A DNA stretch of 64,000 nucleotides from Desulfurobacteriaceae bacterium (GTDB lineage Bacteria; Aquificota; Aquificia; Desulfurobacteriales; Desulfurobacteriaceae), in NCBI GenBank assembly GCA_026987115.1, contig JALSNF010000036.1, positions 31,430-95,429 of the forward strand, written 5' to 3'. The first letter of the stretch is position 1; the number at the start of each line of letters is the position of its first letter. Of the stretch, positions 20,867 through 31,622 are shown in pieces. The notes beneath the pieces are model-generated. The model worked only from the letters and a program-made list of their open reading frames with translations, did no database searches and was not told the origin of the DNA. A program made the translations under genes and the position numbers.

Positions 20867-22589
20867 ACTCCTTTAAAACTTCAATCTCAACCCTACGGTT
20901 CTTAGCCCTGTTCTCCTCAGTATTATTTGGGTAAAGAGGCCTTGACTCTCCGTAGCCTACAATTTCAACCTTTTCCTTAGGAATTCCCTTAGAAATTAAG
21001 TAGTTCGCAACAGCACTAGCTCTCTTAAGGGAGAGTTGGTAATTATACTTTTTTGAACCAACATTATCGGTATGTCCTGAAACTATAATCTTCTTATAGC
21101 TCATACCTTTCAAGTACTCCACTACTTGGTCTAAAACAGAGTAGGCATTTGGCTTTAGGCTATAACTGTTAAATTCAAAAAGGAGTTTTGAGCCAACTCT
21201 TAAATTAACTCTACACTTACTCTCACTCACCTTAACAGGTAAAAAGTTTTGGATGTTAAAAGGCTCTTTGTGGCCACTCCTAACTAAACTTAGAACGAGA
21301 GCTATCTCATATCTAGGGCCTTGAAAATATTGAACTTCTAAATTATGGAAACCCTCAGTAAGCTTTACCGTACCGCACTTTTCAGTGGGAGGATGTATTC
21401 CGTCATTATTTATTATCAGGTTCCCGTCTATAAAAAGTTTAGCCCCGTCATCGCTCAAAAGACAGAAAGTGTAATCTCTACCTTTTGGAAAATAGGCTTT
21501 TCCTTTATAGTCTATGGCAAACCACTCGTACCTGTCTGTTATACCCGGGAAACCCTCTTTAAAGCTCCTTGGAGGTATGTTTAGTTCATAAGTATATATC
21601 TTCCCTACGGGCGTAAGGGTTTTAAAGTCGGGAAGAGAAGAGGTACCTTTAGGCAGAAAGTAAACATTTCCTGTAAAGCTAAAGGGTTTTACTTGAGAGC
21701 TCCCAAAAACACCTTGGAAATTAGAAAATTTAGTTATACAACCTTTTAATCCTCTTATCCTCTGGTCAGTTTCTCCGTTAAGGGATGCTGTAAAAATAGC
21801 AGTGTACATAGGAGCAGGAAGAGGATAGTTAAACTCGTACTTAAAGGCCTTCTCTTGAGAGGAAGCGTTTTTAAAACTTAAGTCTATAACCTTATAAGTT
21901 TGCCAACGGTTATCTTTGATTTCTATTTGAGCACCTACATTACCGGAACAGGAGAGTTTCAGTTTGCCGGAAAATAGAATCCCGCTTTTACTTTTCAAGG
22001 CTTTAAAGCTCTCAATTTGCAAGCATCTATTTGGAAGAGGTCCTTTGTCCCCTCGGTAAAACAGGAACTCCCCGTCGTTATAGGCCATGTCAAAACCTGC
22101 AGCATCTTCAAAAGAGAACCTGTAAACTCCATTGCCACCTTTCACTTTAAAGAAATTCCCATTATCAGAACCGATAGGACCATACCAACTACCATTCCAG
22201 TAAGTTTTCTCTATAAACCTAACTCTATCTCCTCTTTTTAAGCCTTTAATCTCTATGGGGGCAAAAGCCAACTTTCTTAAAGGTCCAACAAACTCACCTA
22301 AGAACTTTGGTTCTCCATCATTAACTTGGTAATAGAGCCTAGTACAGCCAGAAGCGTTAAAGTAAAGCATTTTAAAGTACCAAGGTTTTGAATCATCGTT
22401 AATAATTACTGTTCCATTAACTTTGTGATTGTCTTTTAAAGCACCTATACTTCCCTTAGCCTTCTCTAAAACTCCTTTTGCCTTCTCCACTTGGTTTTGA
22501 ATTTGATTAAGTTGGTCAAGAAATCCTCCAAAAGAATTAAAAGGAAAAGCCGTCAACGCAATAAAAAGGAAAGCAAAACGAGAATTCAT
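20844..22589 (-). CDS. PA14-domain plus OmpA C-terminal domain outer-membrane/peptidoglycan-associated protein
   Basis: Signal peptide; PA14-like YTFCLLSDDGAKLFIDGNLIINNDGIHPPTEKCGTVKLTEGFHNLEVQYFQG; OmpA-like KKIIVSGHTDNVGSKKYNYQLSLKRASAVANYLISKGI...NRRVEIEV. Confidence 0.85.
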   Translation of the reverse strand: MNSRFAFLFIALTAFPFNSFGGFLDQLNQIQNQVEKAKGVLEKAKGSIGALKDNHKVNGTVIINDDSKPWYFKMLYFNASGCTRLYYQVNDGEPKFLGEFVGPLRKLAFAPIEIKGLKRGDRVRFIEKTYWNGSWYGPIGSDNGNFFKVKGGNGVYRFSFEDAAGFDMAYNDGEFLFYRGDKGPLPNRCLQIESFKALKSKSGILFSGKLKLSCSGNVGAQIEIKDNRWQTYKVIDLSFKNASSQEKAFKYEFNYPLPAPMYTAIFTASLNGETDQRIRGLKGCITKFSNFQGVFGSSQVKPFSFTGNVYFLPKGTSSLPDFKTLTPVGKIYTYELNIPPRSFKEGFPGITDRYEWFAIDYKGKAYFPKGRDYTFCLLSDDGAKLFIDGNLIINNDGIHPPTEKCGTVKLTEGFHNLEVQYFQGPRYEIALVLSLVRSGHKEPFNIQNFLPVKVSESKCRVNLRVGSKLLFEFNSYSLKPNAYSVLDQVVEYLKGMSYKKIIVSGHTDNVGSKKYNYQLSLKRASAVANYLISKGIPKEKVEIVGYGESRPLYPNNTEENRAKNRRVEIEVLKECEGEGTP

Positions 22590-22678
22590 CCCCCTACCCC
22601 TCCCTAATAAGAGTTCATTACTTATTTTATTCCCTAATTTAAGAGCTTTCTACAAAGAGAAAGAGAGGGAAAGCCCCC

Positions 22679-23308
22679 CTACTTTACTCTCTGGAGGGCC
22701 TGCTCTCCTATCTTGACGCCTTCTTTAAAGGCATTCTTGTTTAAGTCTATAAACCTTGAAGGAACGCTTTTTTCTATAGCTCTTAGGAAGGAGTCTTCAG
22801 ATATGAGAGGTTTCCCGTCAAATTGGAGTTTTGTGGCAACTTGGAATACTCCAAGGGCAACTATGTTCATAACTTGCCTTCTTCCTAGAACTTCAGCAGC
22901 GGTTCTTGCAATGGGAGCTGAAACTATCCTGTACATATTGCAGTCTAAGTCGCACTTAACGAGGTCTTCGTCAACTATTACGAGAGCTCCCGGCTTTACG
23001 TTTACGAGAACATCTGCATCTGCTTCGCTACACTCAGGGTCAAGCCTAACGGGCTTTCCTTTGACCATGTCATCGTAAGCTTCTTGAGATTGAATTACTA
23101 CTGCGTCAAGCTCGGTCGTCTTAGGGAAGTCTATCTGTCTATCAGAGATTACAACGTCTCCCATTGAAACTCCACTTCTCATAGCAGCGCCGTAGGTTGC
23201 AGTTTGGGTTGCCCAAAGTCCCTCTTCAGCAGCAGCTGTTGCAAGGACAACCGCAGCAAGTATTGAACCTTGACCCGCCGAGCCTATAACCCTAACCTCA
23301 TACCTCAT
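22679..23308 (-). CDS. korC: 2-oxoglutarate (2-oxoacid):ferredoxin oxidoreductase gamma subunit
   Basis: VRVIGSAGQGSILAAVVLATAAAEEGLWATQTATYGAAMRSG. Confidence 0.88.
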   Translation of the reverse strand: MRYEVRVIGSAGQGSILAAVVLATAAAEEGLWATQTATYGAAMRSGVSMGDVVISDRQIDFPKTTELDAVVIQSQEAYDDMVKGKPVRLDPECSEADADVLVNVKPGALVIVDEDLVKCDLDCNMYRIVSAPIARTAAEVLGRRQVMNIVALGVFQVATKLQFDGKPLISEDSFLRAIEKSVPSRFIDLNKNAFKEGVKIGEQALQRVK

Positions 23309-24162
23309 TTTTCACCCCCAGAAAGAGCCTTTACTTTGCTCCAGTAAACTTCCGTGTACTCCGGCCTTGAATCGTCGTGATAGAGAAGGCCCCTTGGTAT
23401 TTTCCCTGCCCTTTTCTCTTCTGGCAATTTTTCCCAAGCTTTAACTGGAAGTGTGTTCTCTTTAAACCAGAAGTACATCTCCTCAAAGCTCATTCTGTTT
23501 TTCCTACCGTAAACGATAGTACATGGGGAAAGGACTTCTATTAGGGAAAAACCTTTGTGTTTAATTCCGTCCTTTATAAGCTTTTTAAGCTCCATTGCGT
23601 GGTACGCAGTTCCCCTAGCAACGTAAGTAGCCCCAGCAGCAATTGCAAGTTTCGCTATGTCAAACTGGGGCTCGTAGTTCCCGTAAGGGGTTGTAGTTGC
23701 GTAAGCCCCTTCAGGAGTGGTAGGTGAAACTTGACCTCCGGTCATACCGTATATCCAGTTGTTTATTAAGATAACGGTTAGGTCTATGTTCCTGCGGGCA
23801 GCGTGGATAAAGTGGTTTCCACCTATGGCAAGGGCGTCTCCGTCTCCTGTAAAGAGTATCGTAGTTAATTCTGGCCTTGCAAGCTTTAAGCCAGTTGCAA
23901 AGGCAGGTGCCCTTCCGTGGGTAGTGTGGAGGGTAAAGCCGTCAAAATAGCCGGGAGTTCTGGAAGAGCAGCCTATACCTGACACCATAGCAACTTGGTC
24001 ATTTGAAATCCCTAGCTCGTCTAGTGCCATACAGGTAGCTCTAAAAGCCTGTCCAATTCCGCAACCTGGGCACCAAATAGTAGGCATCTTGTTAAGGCGT
24101 AGGTATTTAAAGTAAGGCTTTTTCTCAACTATTTTCTCCATGGGTAGGTTGGGAGCTCCCAT
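23305..24162 (-). CDS. korB: 2-oxoglutarate (2-oxoacid):ferredoxin oxidoreductase beta subunit
   Basis: MPTIWCPGCGIGQAFRA, SGIGCSSRTPGYFDG, GDGDALAIGGNHFIHAARRN. Confidence 0.9.
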   Translation of the reverse strand: MGAPNLPMEKIVEKKPYFKYLRLNKMPTIWCPGCGIGQAFRATCMALDELGISNDQVAMVSGIGCSSRTPGYFDGFTLHTTHGRAPAFATGLKLARPELTTILFTGDGDALAIGGNHFIHAARRNIDLTVILINNWIYGMTGGQVSPTTPEGAYATTTPYGNYEPQFDIAKLAIAAGATYVARGTAYHAMELKKLIKDGIKHKGFSLIEVLSPCTIVYGRKNRMSFEEMYFWFKENTLPVKAWEKLPEEKRAGKIPRGLLYHDDSRPEYTEVYWSKVKALSGGEK

Positions 24163-25313
24163 TACTTACCTCCTTTAACGATTTCCTCTATCTTCGCCAA
24201 GATTTCGTGGGGATAGATAATCTTTCCGTTGGCCCTGTTAAGCCTGTAAACCGGAGCTTCTCCTTTAGCACACCTTTCAACTTCTAAAACGTACTGTCCC
24301 ATGTTTAGCTCAGGAACGAGTATTGCTTTAACGCTCTTTGCAAGCTCATAAAGGGTCTCTTCGGGAGAAGGCCAGATTGTTATGACCCTTAAAAGTCCGG
24401 CCTTAATTCCCTTTTCCCTTGCAAGGTCAACTGCAGTCTTGGCAGCCCTTGCAGTAGTTCCAAAGGCAACTATTGCAACTTCAGCGTCGTCAAGTTTATA
24501 AGCCTCGTTCCTTTCAAGCTCCTTCTGGCGGCTCTTTACTTTGTTTATGAGCCTCTCTATCAACTCTTGGCACATTTCAGGGTCCGTTGTTGGGAAACCG
24601 GTATAGTCGTGGTGAAGTCCCGTTGCGTGTCCCCTATACCCGGGAGTCCCGTAAGGAGCTATTGCAGGAACTCCGTCTTCTTCCGGTTTGTAGGGAAGGT
24701 ACTCTTCAGGAGGAACCTTAGGCATTTTCCTGTCCCATATCTCAACTTTTCCCTCTTCAAACTGCTCCATGTCAACGGTTTCCCTCATGTGCCCTAGAAC
24801 CTCGTCTAAAAGCAGGACAACGGGAGTCCTTAACCTTTCAGCCCAGTTAAAAGCCCTTATGGTCTCTTCCATTATCTCTTGAACGTTTCCAGGGTAGAAA
24901 ACCGGAATCATCTTATCGCCGTGGGTTCCCCAAAGGGACTGCATTATCTCCTGCTGGCCAACTTGAGTGGGAAGACCTGTTGACGGACCTCCCCTTTGAA
25001 CGTTTACAACGACGCAGGGAGCCTCTACCATAAAGGCGTAGCCCAAGTTTTCCTGCTTTAGTGAGAAGCCGGGACCAGATGTTGCAGTCATAGCCTTTAA
25101 GCCAGCGAAGGAACCCCCTACAGTTGCTCCCATTGCAGCAATTTCATCCTCCATCTGGATAAAAACTCCTCCCTTTTTGGGAAGGAGCTCTGCCATCTTC
25201 TCTGCAATTTCAGAAGAGGGGGTAATTGGATAACCTGCGTAAAACCTACAGCCGGCTAAAACTGCAGCTTCGGCACAGGCGTGGTTTCCATACTTAAGCT
25301 CAAGCTTAGCCAT
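24162..25313 (-). CDS. korA: 2-oxoglutarate (2-oxoacid):ferredoxin oxidoreductase alpha subunit
   Basis: GCRFYAGYPITPSSEIAEKMAELLP, ATSGPGFSLKQENLGYA. Confidence 0.9.
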   Translation of the reverse strand: MAKLELKYGNHACAEAAVLAGCRFYAGYPITPSSEIAEKMAELLPKKGGVFIQMEDEIAAMGATVGGSFAGLKAMTATSGPGFSLKQENLGYAFMVEAPCVVVNVQRGGPSTGLPTQVGQQEIMQSLWGTHGDKMIPVFYPGNVQEIMEETIRAFNWAERLRTPVVLLLDEVLGHMRETVDMEQFEEGKVEIWDRKMPKVPPEEYLPYKPEEDGVPAIAPYGTPGYRGHATGLHHDYTGFPTTDPEMCQELIERLINKVKSRQKELERNEAYKLDDAEVAIVAFGTTARAAKTAVDLAREKGIKAGLLRVITIWPSPEETLYELAKSVKAILVPELNMGQYVLEVERCAKGEAPVYRLNRANGKIIYPHEILAKIEEIVKGGK

Positions 25314-25323
25314 CTTCTCCTCC

Positions 25324-25554
25324 CTAAGCGCTTGCTATTTCTTCGTACTCCTCAGGAGTAAAAACGTAAATGCAGAAATCAGGACAAATCATCTCACACT
25401 GCTTACAGCCTATACACTTTTCAGGATAAGCTACAGTCATAATTGCCTTTACCTTATCAAGCTTTAAAACTTGAGTAGGGCAGACTGCCGCACAGATGTT
25501 GCAGCCTTTGCACCAGTCCTCCTTTACTACGACTACGCCTTTTGCTGCCATCAC
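25324..25554 (-). CDS. korD: 4Fe-4S ferredoxin-type delta subunit of the kor complex
   Basis: CKGCNICAAVCPTQVL and CIGCKQCEMICPDFC, immediately upstream of korA. Confidence 0.88.
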   Translation of the reverse strand: MMAAKGVVVVKEDWCKGCNICAAVCPTQVLKLDKVKAIMTVAYPEKCIGCKQCEMICPDFCIYVFTPEEYEEIASA

Positions 25555-25571
25555 TTCCTCCTTAAGTTTCT

Positions 25572-26474
25572 TTAAAGGAGACCTCTTTCCTTAAGAGCTC
25601 TCTCCATAACCTCTCCTATCTCTGCAGGAGTGTTGCAAACATAAGCACCTGCTTCTCTTAGAGCCTCCATTTTACTTTTTGCGTCTCCCTTACCGCCGGA
25701 GATTATCGCACCGGCATGTCCCATACGCCTTCCAGGGGGAGCGGTCACGCCGGCTATGTAAGCTACAACCGGCTTTTTAACATTTTCTTTAATGTACTCT
25801 GCAGCTTCTTCTTCCATAGTTCCGCCTATCTCTCCTATTAAGACTATTGCGTCGGTTTCAGGGTCGTTGTTAAACATCTCTACCGCTTCCTTGTGGGTAG
25901 TCCCGGGAACAGGGTCTCCTCCTATACCTATAACTGTTGACTGGCCTATCCCCCTTGCAGTTAACTGGTAAGCAGCTTCGTAAGTTAAAGTTCCAGAGCG
26001 GGAAACTATTCCAACCCTTCCCTTTTTAAAGATGTGGCCCGGCATTATCCCCATCTTACACTCTTCAGGAGTTATAACTCCCGGACAGTTGGGCCCTACA
26101 TACCTTACTCCGGTTCCTTCAAGGGCTCTTTTAACCTTTACCATATCATTAACAGGTATCCCTTCTGTAATACACACTATAACCTTTATCCCGGCATCAG
26201 CTGCTTCCATTATTGCGTCGGCGGCAAAAGGAGGAGGAACGAATATCAAAGAGGCATTAGCTCCAGTCTCTTTTACCGCTTCCTCAACGGTGTTGAAAAC
26301 GGGCACGCTGTACTTTCCCTCTTCATCACTCCAGACAAGGCCACCTTTGCCGGGAGTCACTCCCGCAACTATCTGGGTTCCGTAGTCTAAACACTGTTTA
26401 GCGTGGAAAGAGCCTTCCCTTCCAGTTAAACCTTGGACTACAACTTTAGTGTTTCTATCTATTAAAACGCTCAT
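25572..26474 (-). CDS. sucD: succinate-CoA ligase alpha subunit
   Basis: [54 protein letters not shown]. Confidence 0.96.
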   Translation of the reverse strand: MSVLIDRNTKVVVQGLTGREGSFHAKQCLDYGTQIVAGVTPGKGGLVWSDEEGKYSVPVFNTVEEAVKETGANASLIFVPPPFAADAIMEAADAGIKVIVCITEGIPVNDMVKVKRALEGTGVRYVGPNCPGVITPEECKMGIMPGHIFKKGRVGIVSRSGTLTYEAAYQLTARGIGQSTVIGIGGDPVPGTTHKEAVEMFNNDPETDAIVLIGEIGGTMEEEAAEYIKENVKKPVVAYIAGVTAPPGRRMGHAGAIISGGKGDAKSKMEALREAGAYVCNTPAEIGEVMERALKERGLL

Positions 26475-26488
26475 TTTCGCCTCCCCTT

Positions 26489-27661
26489 TTAGATTTCTCC
26501 TCTTGCTGCTTTTACTGCTTTTTGTGCTCCGTCTGCCATATCTTTTGCAGGAATTATGTTAAGGCCGCTCTCTTCAAGCATTTTCCTTCCAATTTCAACG
26601 TTGGTCCCCTCAAGTCTTACTATTAAAGGCCTGTCAAGCTCAACCTGTTTAGCCGCTTCTATTATCCCCCCTGCAATCCTGTCGCACCTTACTATTCCGC
26701 CAAATATGTTTACGAAAATTGCCTTTACCTTCGGGTCAGAAAGGAGCAGTTTAAAGGCCGCCGCAACTCTCTCAACAGTTGCAGTTCCCCCAACGTCAAG
26801 GAAGTTTGCAGGCTCTCCTCCGTAGAACTTAATCGTGTCCATAGTAGCCATTGCAAGGCCGGCTCCGTTAACCATACAACCTATGTTCCCGTCAAGTTTT
26901 ACGTAGTTTAAGTCCCACTTCTTGGCTTCAAGCTCAAGAGGGTCTATCTGGGTAGTATCTTCAAGCTCTTGAACTTTCGGGTGGCGGTATAGGGCGTTGT
27001 CGTCAAAGTCTATTTTCGCGTCAAGACAGATGAAGTTGTCTTCTTTGGTTTTAACTAAAGGGTTTATCTCAATTAAAGAGGCGTCAAGCTCAAAGTACAT
27101 CTTTGAAAGGGTGTTTAATATCTTTACAAACTGGTTTACAAGTTTCCTGTCTGTAAGTCCTATCTTGAAAGCGATTTTTCTTGCTTGGTAGGGTAGGAGC
27201 TCCCCCATAGCCGGGTCAACGTGCTCCTTTATTATCAGTTCCGGGTTAGTTTTGGCTATCTCTTCAATCTCCATTCCCCCTGCAGCAGAGACCATAAAGA
27301 CTGGACGGGAAGTTTCCCTATCAAGGGTTAAACCTACATAAAACTCCTTGTCTATGTTTACTCCTTCCTCAATTAAAACGCAGTTTATAGGAAGACCTTC
27401 AGGGTTTTGATAGGTTTTAAGCCTGCTCCCTATCATCTGAGCGGCTATCTTGGCAGCCTCTTCAGGGCTCTTTGCCAGCTTAACTCCACCTGCTTTTCCC
27501 CTTCCTCCTGCGTGAACTTGAGCCTTTACTACAACAACAGGAGTTCCAAGTTCTTTAGCGGCCCTTTCCGCTTCGTGGGCGTTGTGAACTACAATTCCCC
27601 TTGGAATTGGAAGTCCGTAATCCTTAAAGATTTCCTTTGCTTGATACTCGTGTATTTTCAT
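26489..27661 (-). CDS. sucC: succinate-CoA ligase beta subunit (ADP/GDP-forming)
   Basis: [41 protein letters not shown]; start moved from 27700. Confidence 0.96.
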   Translation of the reverse strand: MKIHEYQAKEIFKDYGLPIPRGIVVHNAHEAERAAKELGTPVVVVKAQVHAGGRGKAGGVKLAKSPEEAAKIAAQMIGSRLKTYQNPEGLPINCVLIEEGVNIDKEFYVGLTLDRETSRPVFMVSAAGGMEIEEIAKTNPELIIKEHVDPAMGELLPYQARKIAFKIGLTDRKLVNQFVKILNTLSKMYFELDASLIEINPLVKTKEDNFICLDAKIDFDDNALYRHPKVQELEDTTQIDPLELEAKKWDLNYVKLDGNIGCMVNGAGLAMATMDTIKFYGGEPANFLDVGGTATVERVAAAFKLLLSDPKVKAIFVNIFGGIVRCDRIAGGIIEAAKQVELDRPLIVRLEGTNVEIGRKMLEESGLNIIPAKDMADGAQKAVKAARGEI

Positions 27662-27716
27662 TTCCTCTCCTCCGCTTGAGGTTGATAAACATTTTAACAA
27701 ACTTTTTACAGAATTT

Positions 27717-29798
27717 TTACAAAAAGGATAAAGAGTCCGAATTACTCAAGGTCTTTAATTTTTCTTTCAGAGACTCCAAACTCTCCAAGTTGTCAAAAAC
27801 TTCCACTTCAATTTTTACTCTTATTTCAGCTTCAAGGCCCCGTAAGCTATTTACGAGCTCTTTTAAACGGTAGGGGGGAAGGAAAAGGAGGAAGAGACTA
27901 TTGGAATACTTTACTAGAACAGAATCTGGGAACTCCTTCACTAAGAAGTTTACGAACTTTACGATAAAGGTCTTTTCCTCCTCAAGATTGTGAACTTTAA
28001 TAACTGCACAGGAGAGCTCCCTTAGTCTATCCTTTGCAACTTTAAAGGCCAAATCCAAGGCGTTCTTATTGAAAACTCCAGTTAAAGGATCTCTAAAGAG
28101 GTAGTCAAAGAACCTTTCTTTAACCTCGTCTATTACCCAACTTGAAAGTGGGTCTTCAGGTTGAGGAGGTTCTTCCTTGAGGAAGACATCTGCAGCGGTT
28201 TTGACGATTAAAGGGTCGTAAGCTTTACCTGAAAGTTCTAGGAGCTCTTTAACAGCCTCTTCTTTACTCTTTACGCTTCCGTATATCTTTTTTCTCATCA
28301 TAGTTTCAAAAGCCTCTGCAACCGCAACTATCCTTGCCAAAAGGGGAATCCCATTATCCTTAAGGCCTTCTGGATAACCTTTCCCGTCCCACCTTTCGTG
28401 ATGGTACTTTATGCACTTTAAAACCTCTTCGGAAATCCCAACATCCTTAAAAAGCTCGTACCCTAAAAGGGGGTGGAACTCTACCAAGTCATATTCCCTT
28501 TCAGTTAGCTTAGAAGGTTTTGCAAGAATGTTATCTGGAATTCCCACTTTACCTACATCGTGAAGGAGGCCTCCTAAGTAAGCGTTCTCTATTTCTTCCT
28601 GGGTAAGCCCCATCTCTTGGGCTATCCTTTTACAGTAGTAAGCAACCCTCTCAGAATGCCCTTCAGAGTAAGGCTCCCTTATTTCCAATCCCCTAACGAA
28701 ATTCCTTAAAACCAACTTAAGGAACTCTGCCTCTTCCTTTAACCTTCCTTTTAACTCTTTTATAAGTGAGCCAATTTCAACGGCAGTAGCTATTGACCTG
28801 GCAATGCTTCTTATAAAGAGCTTATCTTCCTCTTTAAGCCCTGAATTTCTCTTTTTAAAAAAGAGACAATAACCTTTAACTTGGGAAAAAGAGATAAGGG
28901 GAACGCCGTAAGCGTACTCATACTTTAACTTACCCTTTAAAAGGGAACCTTTCTTCTTAACCTCTACCTCCTTACCCACTTCAAGGAGGTACTCTTCAAT
29001 GTTATCTAAGTCGTCAGAGTTCTTTAAGAACTCTCTCTCTTCGTACCTGGTTATGCACTTAACCAGGACAAATCCCCCCTTTTCTTTAATTCCTACTAAT
29101 ACCCCGTCAAATCCGGTAAATCTTAAAAGCTTTTTCATAAGAAAGGTAAAGTTCTCTCCTATACCTTCTTCCACGGTTAAGAGGCTCACGAAGGAGGACA
29201 TAAGCTCTGCCTTCTCGTCCCTTTCCTTTATACTCCTTATCATTCTGTTAATGCTCTCTCTTATCCTGCCAAACTCGTCGCTACCGAAAAGGGGGAGCTC
29301 TTTAAGGGAACCTTCACTTACAGAGTTAACGTCTCTGACGATTTCTTTTAAAGGCTTAAAGTAGAGCTTGTTTACGGCAAAGAGGTAGGAAAGCAAAGTG
29401 AGTCCGGTTAAAAGGAGGGTTAAAAAGGCAATCTTAGTCGCAAGTAATAAGGCTTTTCCCTCTATTAAAGAGCGGTTTAAGGTTATAAGAACATGAACTT
29501 TCCCGTCAGGAAATATTAGCGTCTTTTCCACTTGAAAGGCGGATTTGGGAGCTCCTTTCTCAACTTTAACCTTAAGAATGTAAGGTGCCTTCTCTAATAT
29601 ATTTTCTAACTCTTCAATTTTCCTCTTTGAACCGTAAAGAGCTGCTCCCGTTTCAATGTAGTTAAGGGCGTTTTCACGGCTGAACTCTAAAATGGAATTC
29701 CTTGATAAGTTGTAGGCTATAAAATAGCTCCCTATTCCCACTACGAGGCTTACTACGAAAGTCAGGATTAAAAGTAAGTAGTATTTACTTAACTTCAT
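27717..29798 (-). CDS. membrane-bound HAMP-like/HD-GYP signalling protein with degenerate C-terminal GGDEF-like domain
   Basis: Two TM segments; [13 protein letters not shown] and [14 protein letters not shown] (HD-GYP); [18 protein letters not shown] resembles GGDEF-domain start but GGDEF is replaced by [11 protein letters not shown]. Confidence 0.85.
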   Translation of the reverse strand: MKLSKYYLLLILTFVVSLVVGIGSYFIAYNLSRNSILEFSRENALNYIETGAALYGSKRKIEELENILEKAPYILKVKVEKGAPKSAFQVEKTLIFPDGKVHVLITLNRSLIEGKALLLATKIAFLTLLLTGLTLLSYLFAVNKLYFKPLKEIVRDVNSVSEGSLKELPLFGSDEFGRIRESINRMIRSIKERDEKAELMSSFVSLLTVEEGIGENFTFLMKKLLRFTGFDGVLVGIKEKGGFVLVKCITRYEEREFLKNSDDLDNIEEYLLEVGKEVEVKKKGSLLKGKLKYEYAYGVPLISFSQVKGYCLFFKKRNSGLKEEDKLFIRSIARSIATAVEIGSLIKELKGRLKEEAEFLKLVLRNFVRGLEIREPYSEGHSERVAYYCKRIAQEMGLTQEEIENAYLGGLLHDVGKVGIPDNILAKPSKLTEREYDLVEFHPLLGYELFKDVGISEEVLKCIKYHHERWDGKGYPEGLKDNGIPLLARIVAVAEAFETMMRKKIYGSVKSKEEAVKELLELSGKAYDPLIVKTAADVFLKEEPPQPEDPLSSWVIDEVKERFFDYLFRDPLTGVFNKNALDLAFKVAKDRLRELSCAVIKVHNLEEEKTFIVKFVNFLVKEFPDSVLVKYSNSLFLLFLPPYRLKELVNSLRGLEAEIRVKIEVEVFDNLESLESLKEKLKTLSNSDSLSFL

Positions 29799-30288
29799 CT
29801 CTTCCTTCGCAAGCCAAGAATTTAAAAGCTCTAAGCTCTCTCTTTCCAGTTAGGTAATACACAACTGCAGGGTCTTTTAAGAGCTCTACGCCGTAGTTCC
29901 AACCTTTTACAAGCTTTATTAAAGGGGTAGGCTCTTTAAGGAGCTCCCTTTTAACAACGAGAAAGTATCTTTTATCTCCCTTTAGAGCAACTAAACAGAG
30001 AGGAACCCAATTGCTGGTTATCTTTTTCAGCCTGTTAACGGTTTTACCGTCTGCTATAACGGCTTTAAAGCGAGGGAAGTTTAAAAACCTTATAACATCG
30101 CCGTTAGAAGACTCTTGACCAACTTTTAAATCTTCTTTAAGGAAATAACCAAAGAAAGCGCTAGCCTTTAGGGGCAGGAGAAGCGGTTTCTCCTGAGAAA
30201 GTAGGTCTATAGAATCATCCCTATTGGTACAGCCTAAAAGGAGAGAAAAGAAAAGAAGAACAGCAATAAATAGTGAATCTGCCCTCAT
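29785..30288 (-). CDS. putative lipoprotein, possible small solute-binding-like sensor partner of the HD-GYP protein
   Basis: Lipobox LLLGC near N-terminus; overlaps HD-GYP CDS start by 14 nt. Confidence 0.6.
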   Translation of the reverse strand: MRADSLFIAVLLFFSLLLGCTNRDDSIDLLSQEKPLLLPLKASAFFGYFLKEDLKVGQESSNGDVIRFLNFPRFKAVIADGKTVNRLKKITSNWVPLCLVALKGDKRYFLVVKRELLKEPTPLIKLVKGWNYGVELLKDPAVVYYLTGKRELRAFKFLACEGRDEVK

Positions 30289-30308
30289 ATCAGGATTATT
30301 TTACACTT

Positions 30309-31541
30309 TTAACTGTCAGGAAGGGCTCTAACCAAGAGGTCTGCTATGTGAAGGGATTTAACTTTAGAGTCTATCCTTTCTAAACCTTCTGCAATGTTCA
30401 TAACGCAACCGGGACACTCTGTTAAGACGAAATCTGCTCTTGTCTTGTCTATGTTCCTTGCCTTTTTCAACTGTATTTCCCTTGAAATCTGAGGGTGAGA
30501 GAGTTTAAAGGAGCCTCCCATGCCACAGCAGTTGTCTGCCTCTTCTAGGGGAACAAACTCTGCATTTTTTAGGACTTTAAGGACATCAAGGGGATAGTTT
30601 CTCGGGATTTTCTGACCCCTAACTATGTGGCAAGGGTGGTGCCAGGTTAACTTTAGCTTTTCTGGGAGCTCCCACTTCCCAATCTCCTCTATGTTCTCAA
30701 AGAGAACCTCTATTAGCTCCCTTACCTTAAAAGGGAGCTCTTTATACTCCTTCTTTAAAACGTGGCCGCAGGTTGCACAGGCAGTAATCACGAAATCTGC
30801 CTCTTGACGGCTCAAACCCTTTAAGTTCTTATTCTTCATCTTTTCAAAGCTCTTTAAATCACCTGAGAAGAAGGCTGGAGCTCCGCAACAGTACTGCTCT
30901 TTAGGAACCAAAACAGAGTACCCAAGAGCGTTTAAAACTTTAACTACGCTCTCGGCAGTTTCAGAGTAGAAGTTGTTAAACATACACCCCGTAAAAAAGA
31001 GGACTTTAGCCCTCTCCTTCCCTTTAGCCGGGAAAAACCTATCCTCGTAGTTAAAAGGTCTTGCCTTTATCTCGGGGAGGAGGACCTTGCCCAACTTTGG
31101 AACTTTAAAGGGTAAGAGTCTGTTGTAGGGGCTTTTTGAAGACTTAGTGAAAAACCTACTTAAGGGAGCCGTTAACTTTCCTACGGTTTCAAGTAGTTTC
31201 CTGTTTGAAAAGAGCTTTATTGCAGCCCTCTTTTCAGGGCTTATACCCACCTTTTCAGCAGCAAGGGCCCTTGCAGAGATTATTATCTTCTCGTAGTCAA
31301 CCATAACAGGGCAGATTTCCTCACACCTTAAGCAGGTAGTGCACAGGTTAAAGAAGTCTGCAATCTCTTTGTTTACCTCTACCTTCCCTTTGTTTATCAT
31401 GTCTGCAAGGAAAATCTTTCCCCTTGCAACTGACGGCTCCTCTTTGGTTATGTTAAATACAGGACAAACTTGCCTACAGGAACCGCACCTTACGCACTTT
31501 TCTAAGAGCTCCTGTGAAATCCCTAAAACTCTATCTGCCAT
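30309..31541 (-). CDS. (Fe-S)-binding protein with CCG domains (GlcF/HdrB-like)
   Basis: CVRCGSCRQVCPVFN, CTTCLRCEEICPV, two CCG motifs (CCGAPAFFSGD, CCGMGGSFKLSHP). Confidence 0.88.
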   Translation of the reverse strand: MADRVLGISQELLEKCVRCGSCRQVCPVFNITKEEPSVARGKIFLADMINKGKVEVNKEIADFFNLCTTCLRCEEICPVMVDYEKIIISARALAAEKVGISPEKRAAIKLFSNRKLLETVGKLTAPLSRFFTKSSKSPYNRLLPFKVPKLGKVLLPEIKARPFNYEDRFFPAKGKERAKVLFFTGCMFNNFYSETAESVVKVLNALGYSVLVPKEQYCCGAPAFFSGDLKSFEKMKNKNLKGLSRQEADFVITACATCGHVLKKEYKELPFKVRELIEVLFENIEEIGKWELPEKLKLTWHHPCHIVRGQKIPRNYPLDVLKVLKNAEFVPLEEADNCCGMGGSFKLSHPQISREIQLKKARNIDKTRADFVLTECPGCVMNIAEGLERIDSKVKSLHIADLLVRALPDS

Positions 31542-31622
31542 TTAAAGTTCTCCAAAAAAGAGGTGGAAGTTTAAAATTACTAACCTGAAAGATAATTGGC
31601 AAGAGTTTCCAGTTGAAAATTC

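Noticed and set aside
26032-26390. Plus-strand ORFs 26032..26385 and 26034..26390
   Set aside because: Antisense to sucD, which has strong family motifs; two overlapping frames with no independent support.
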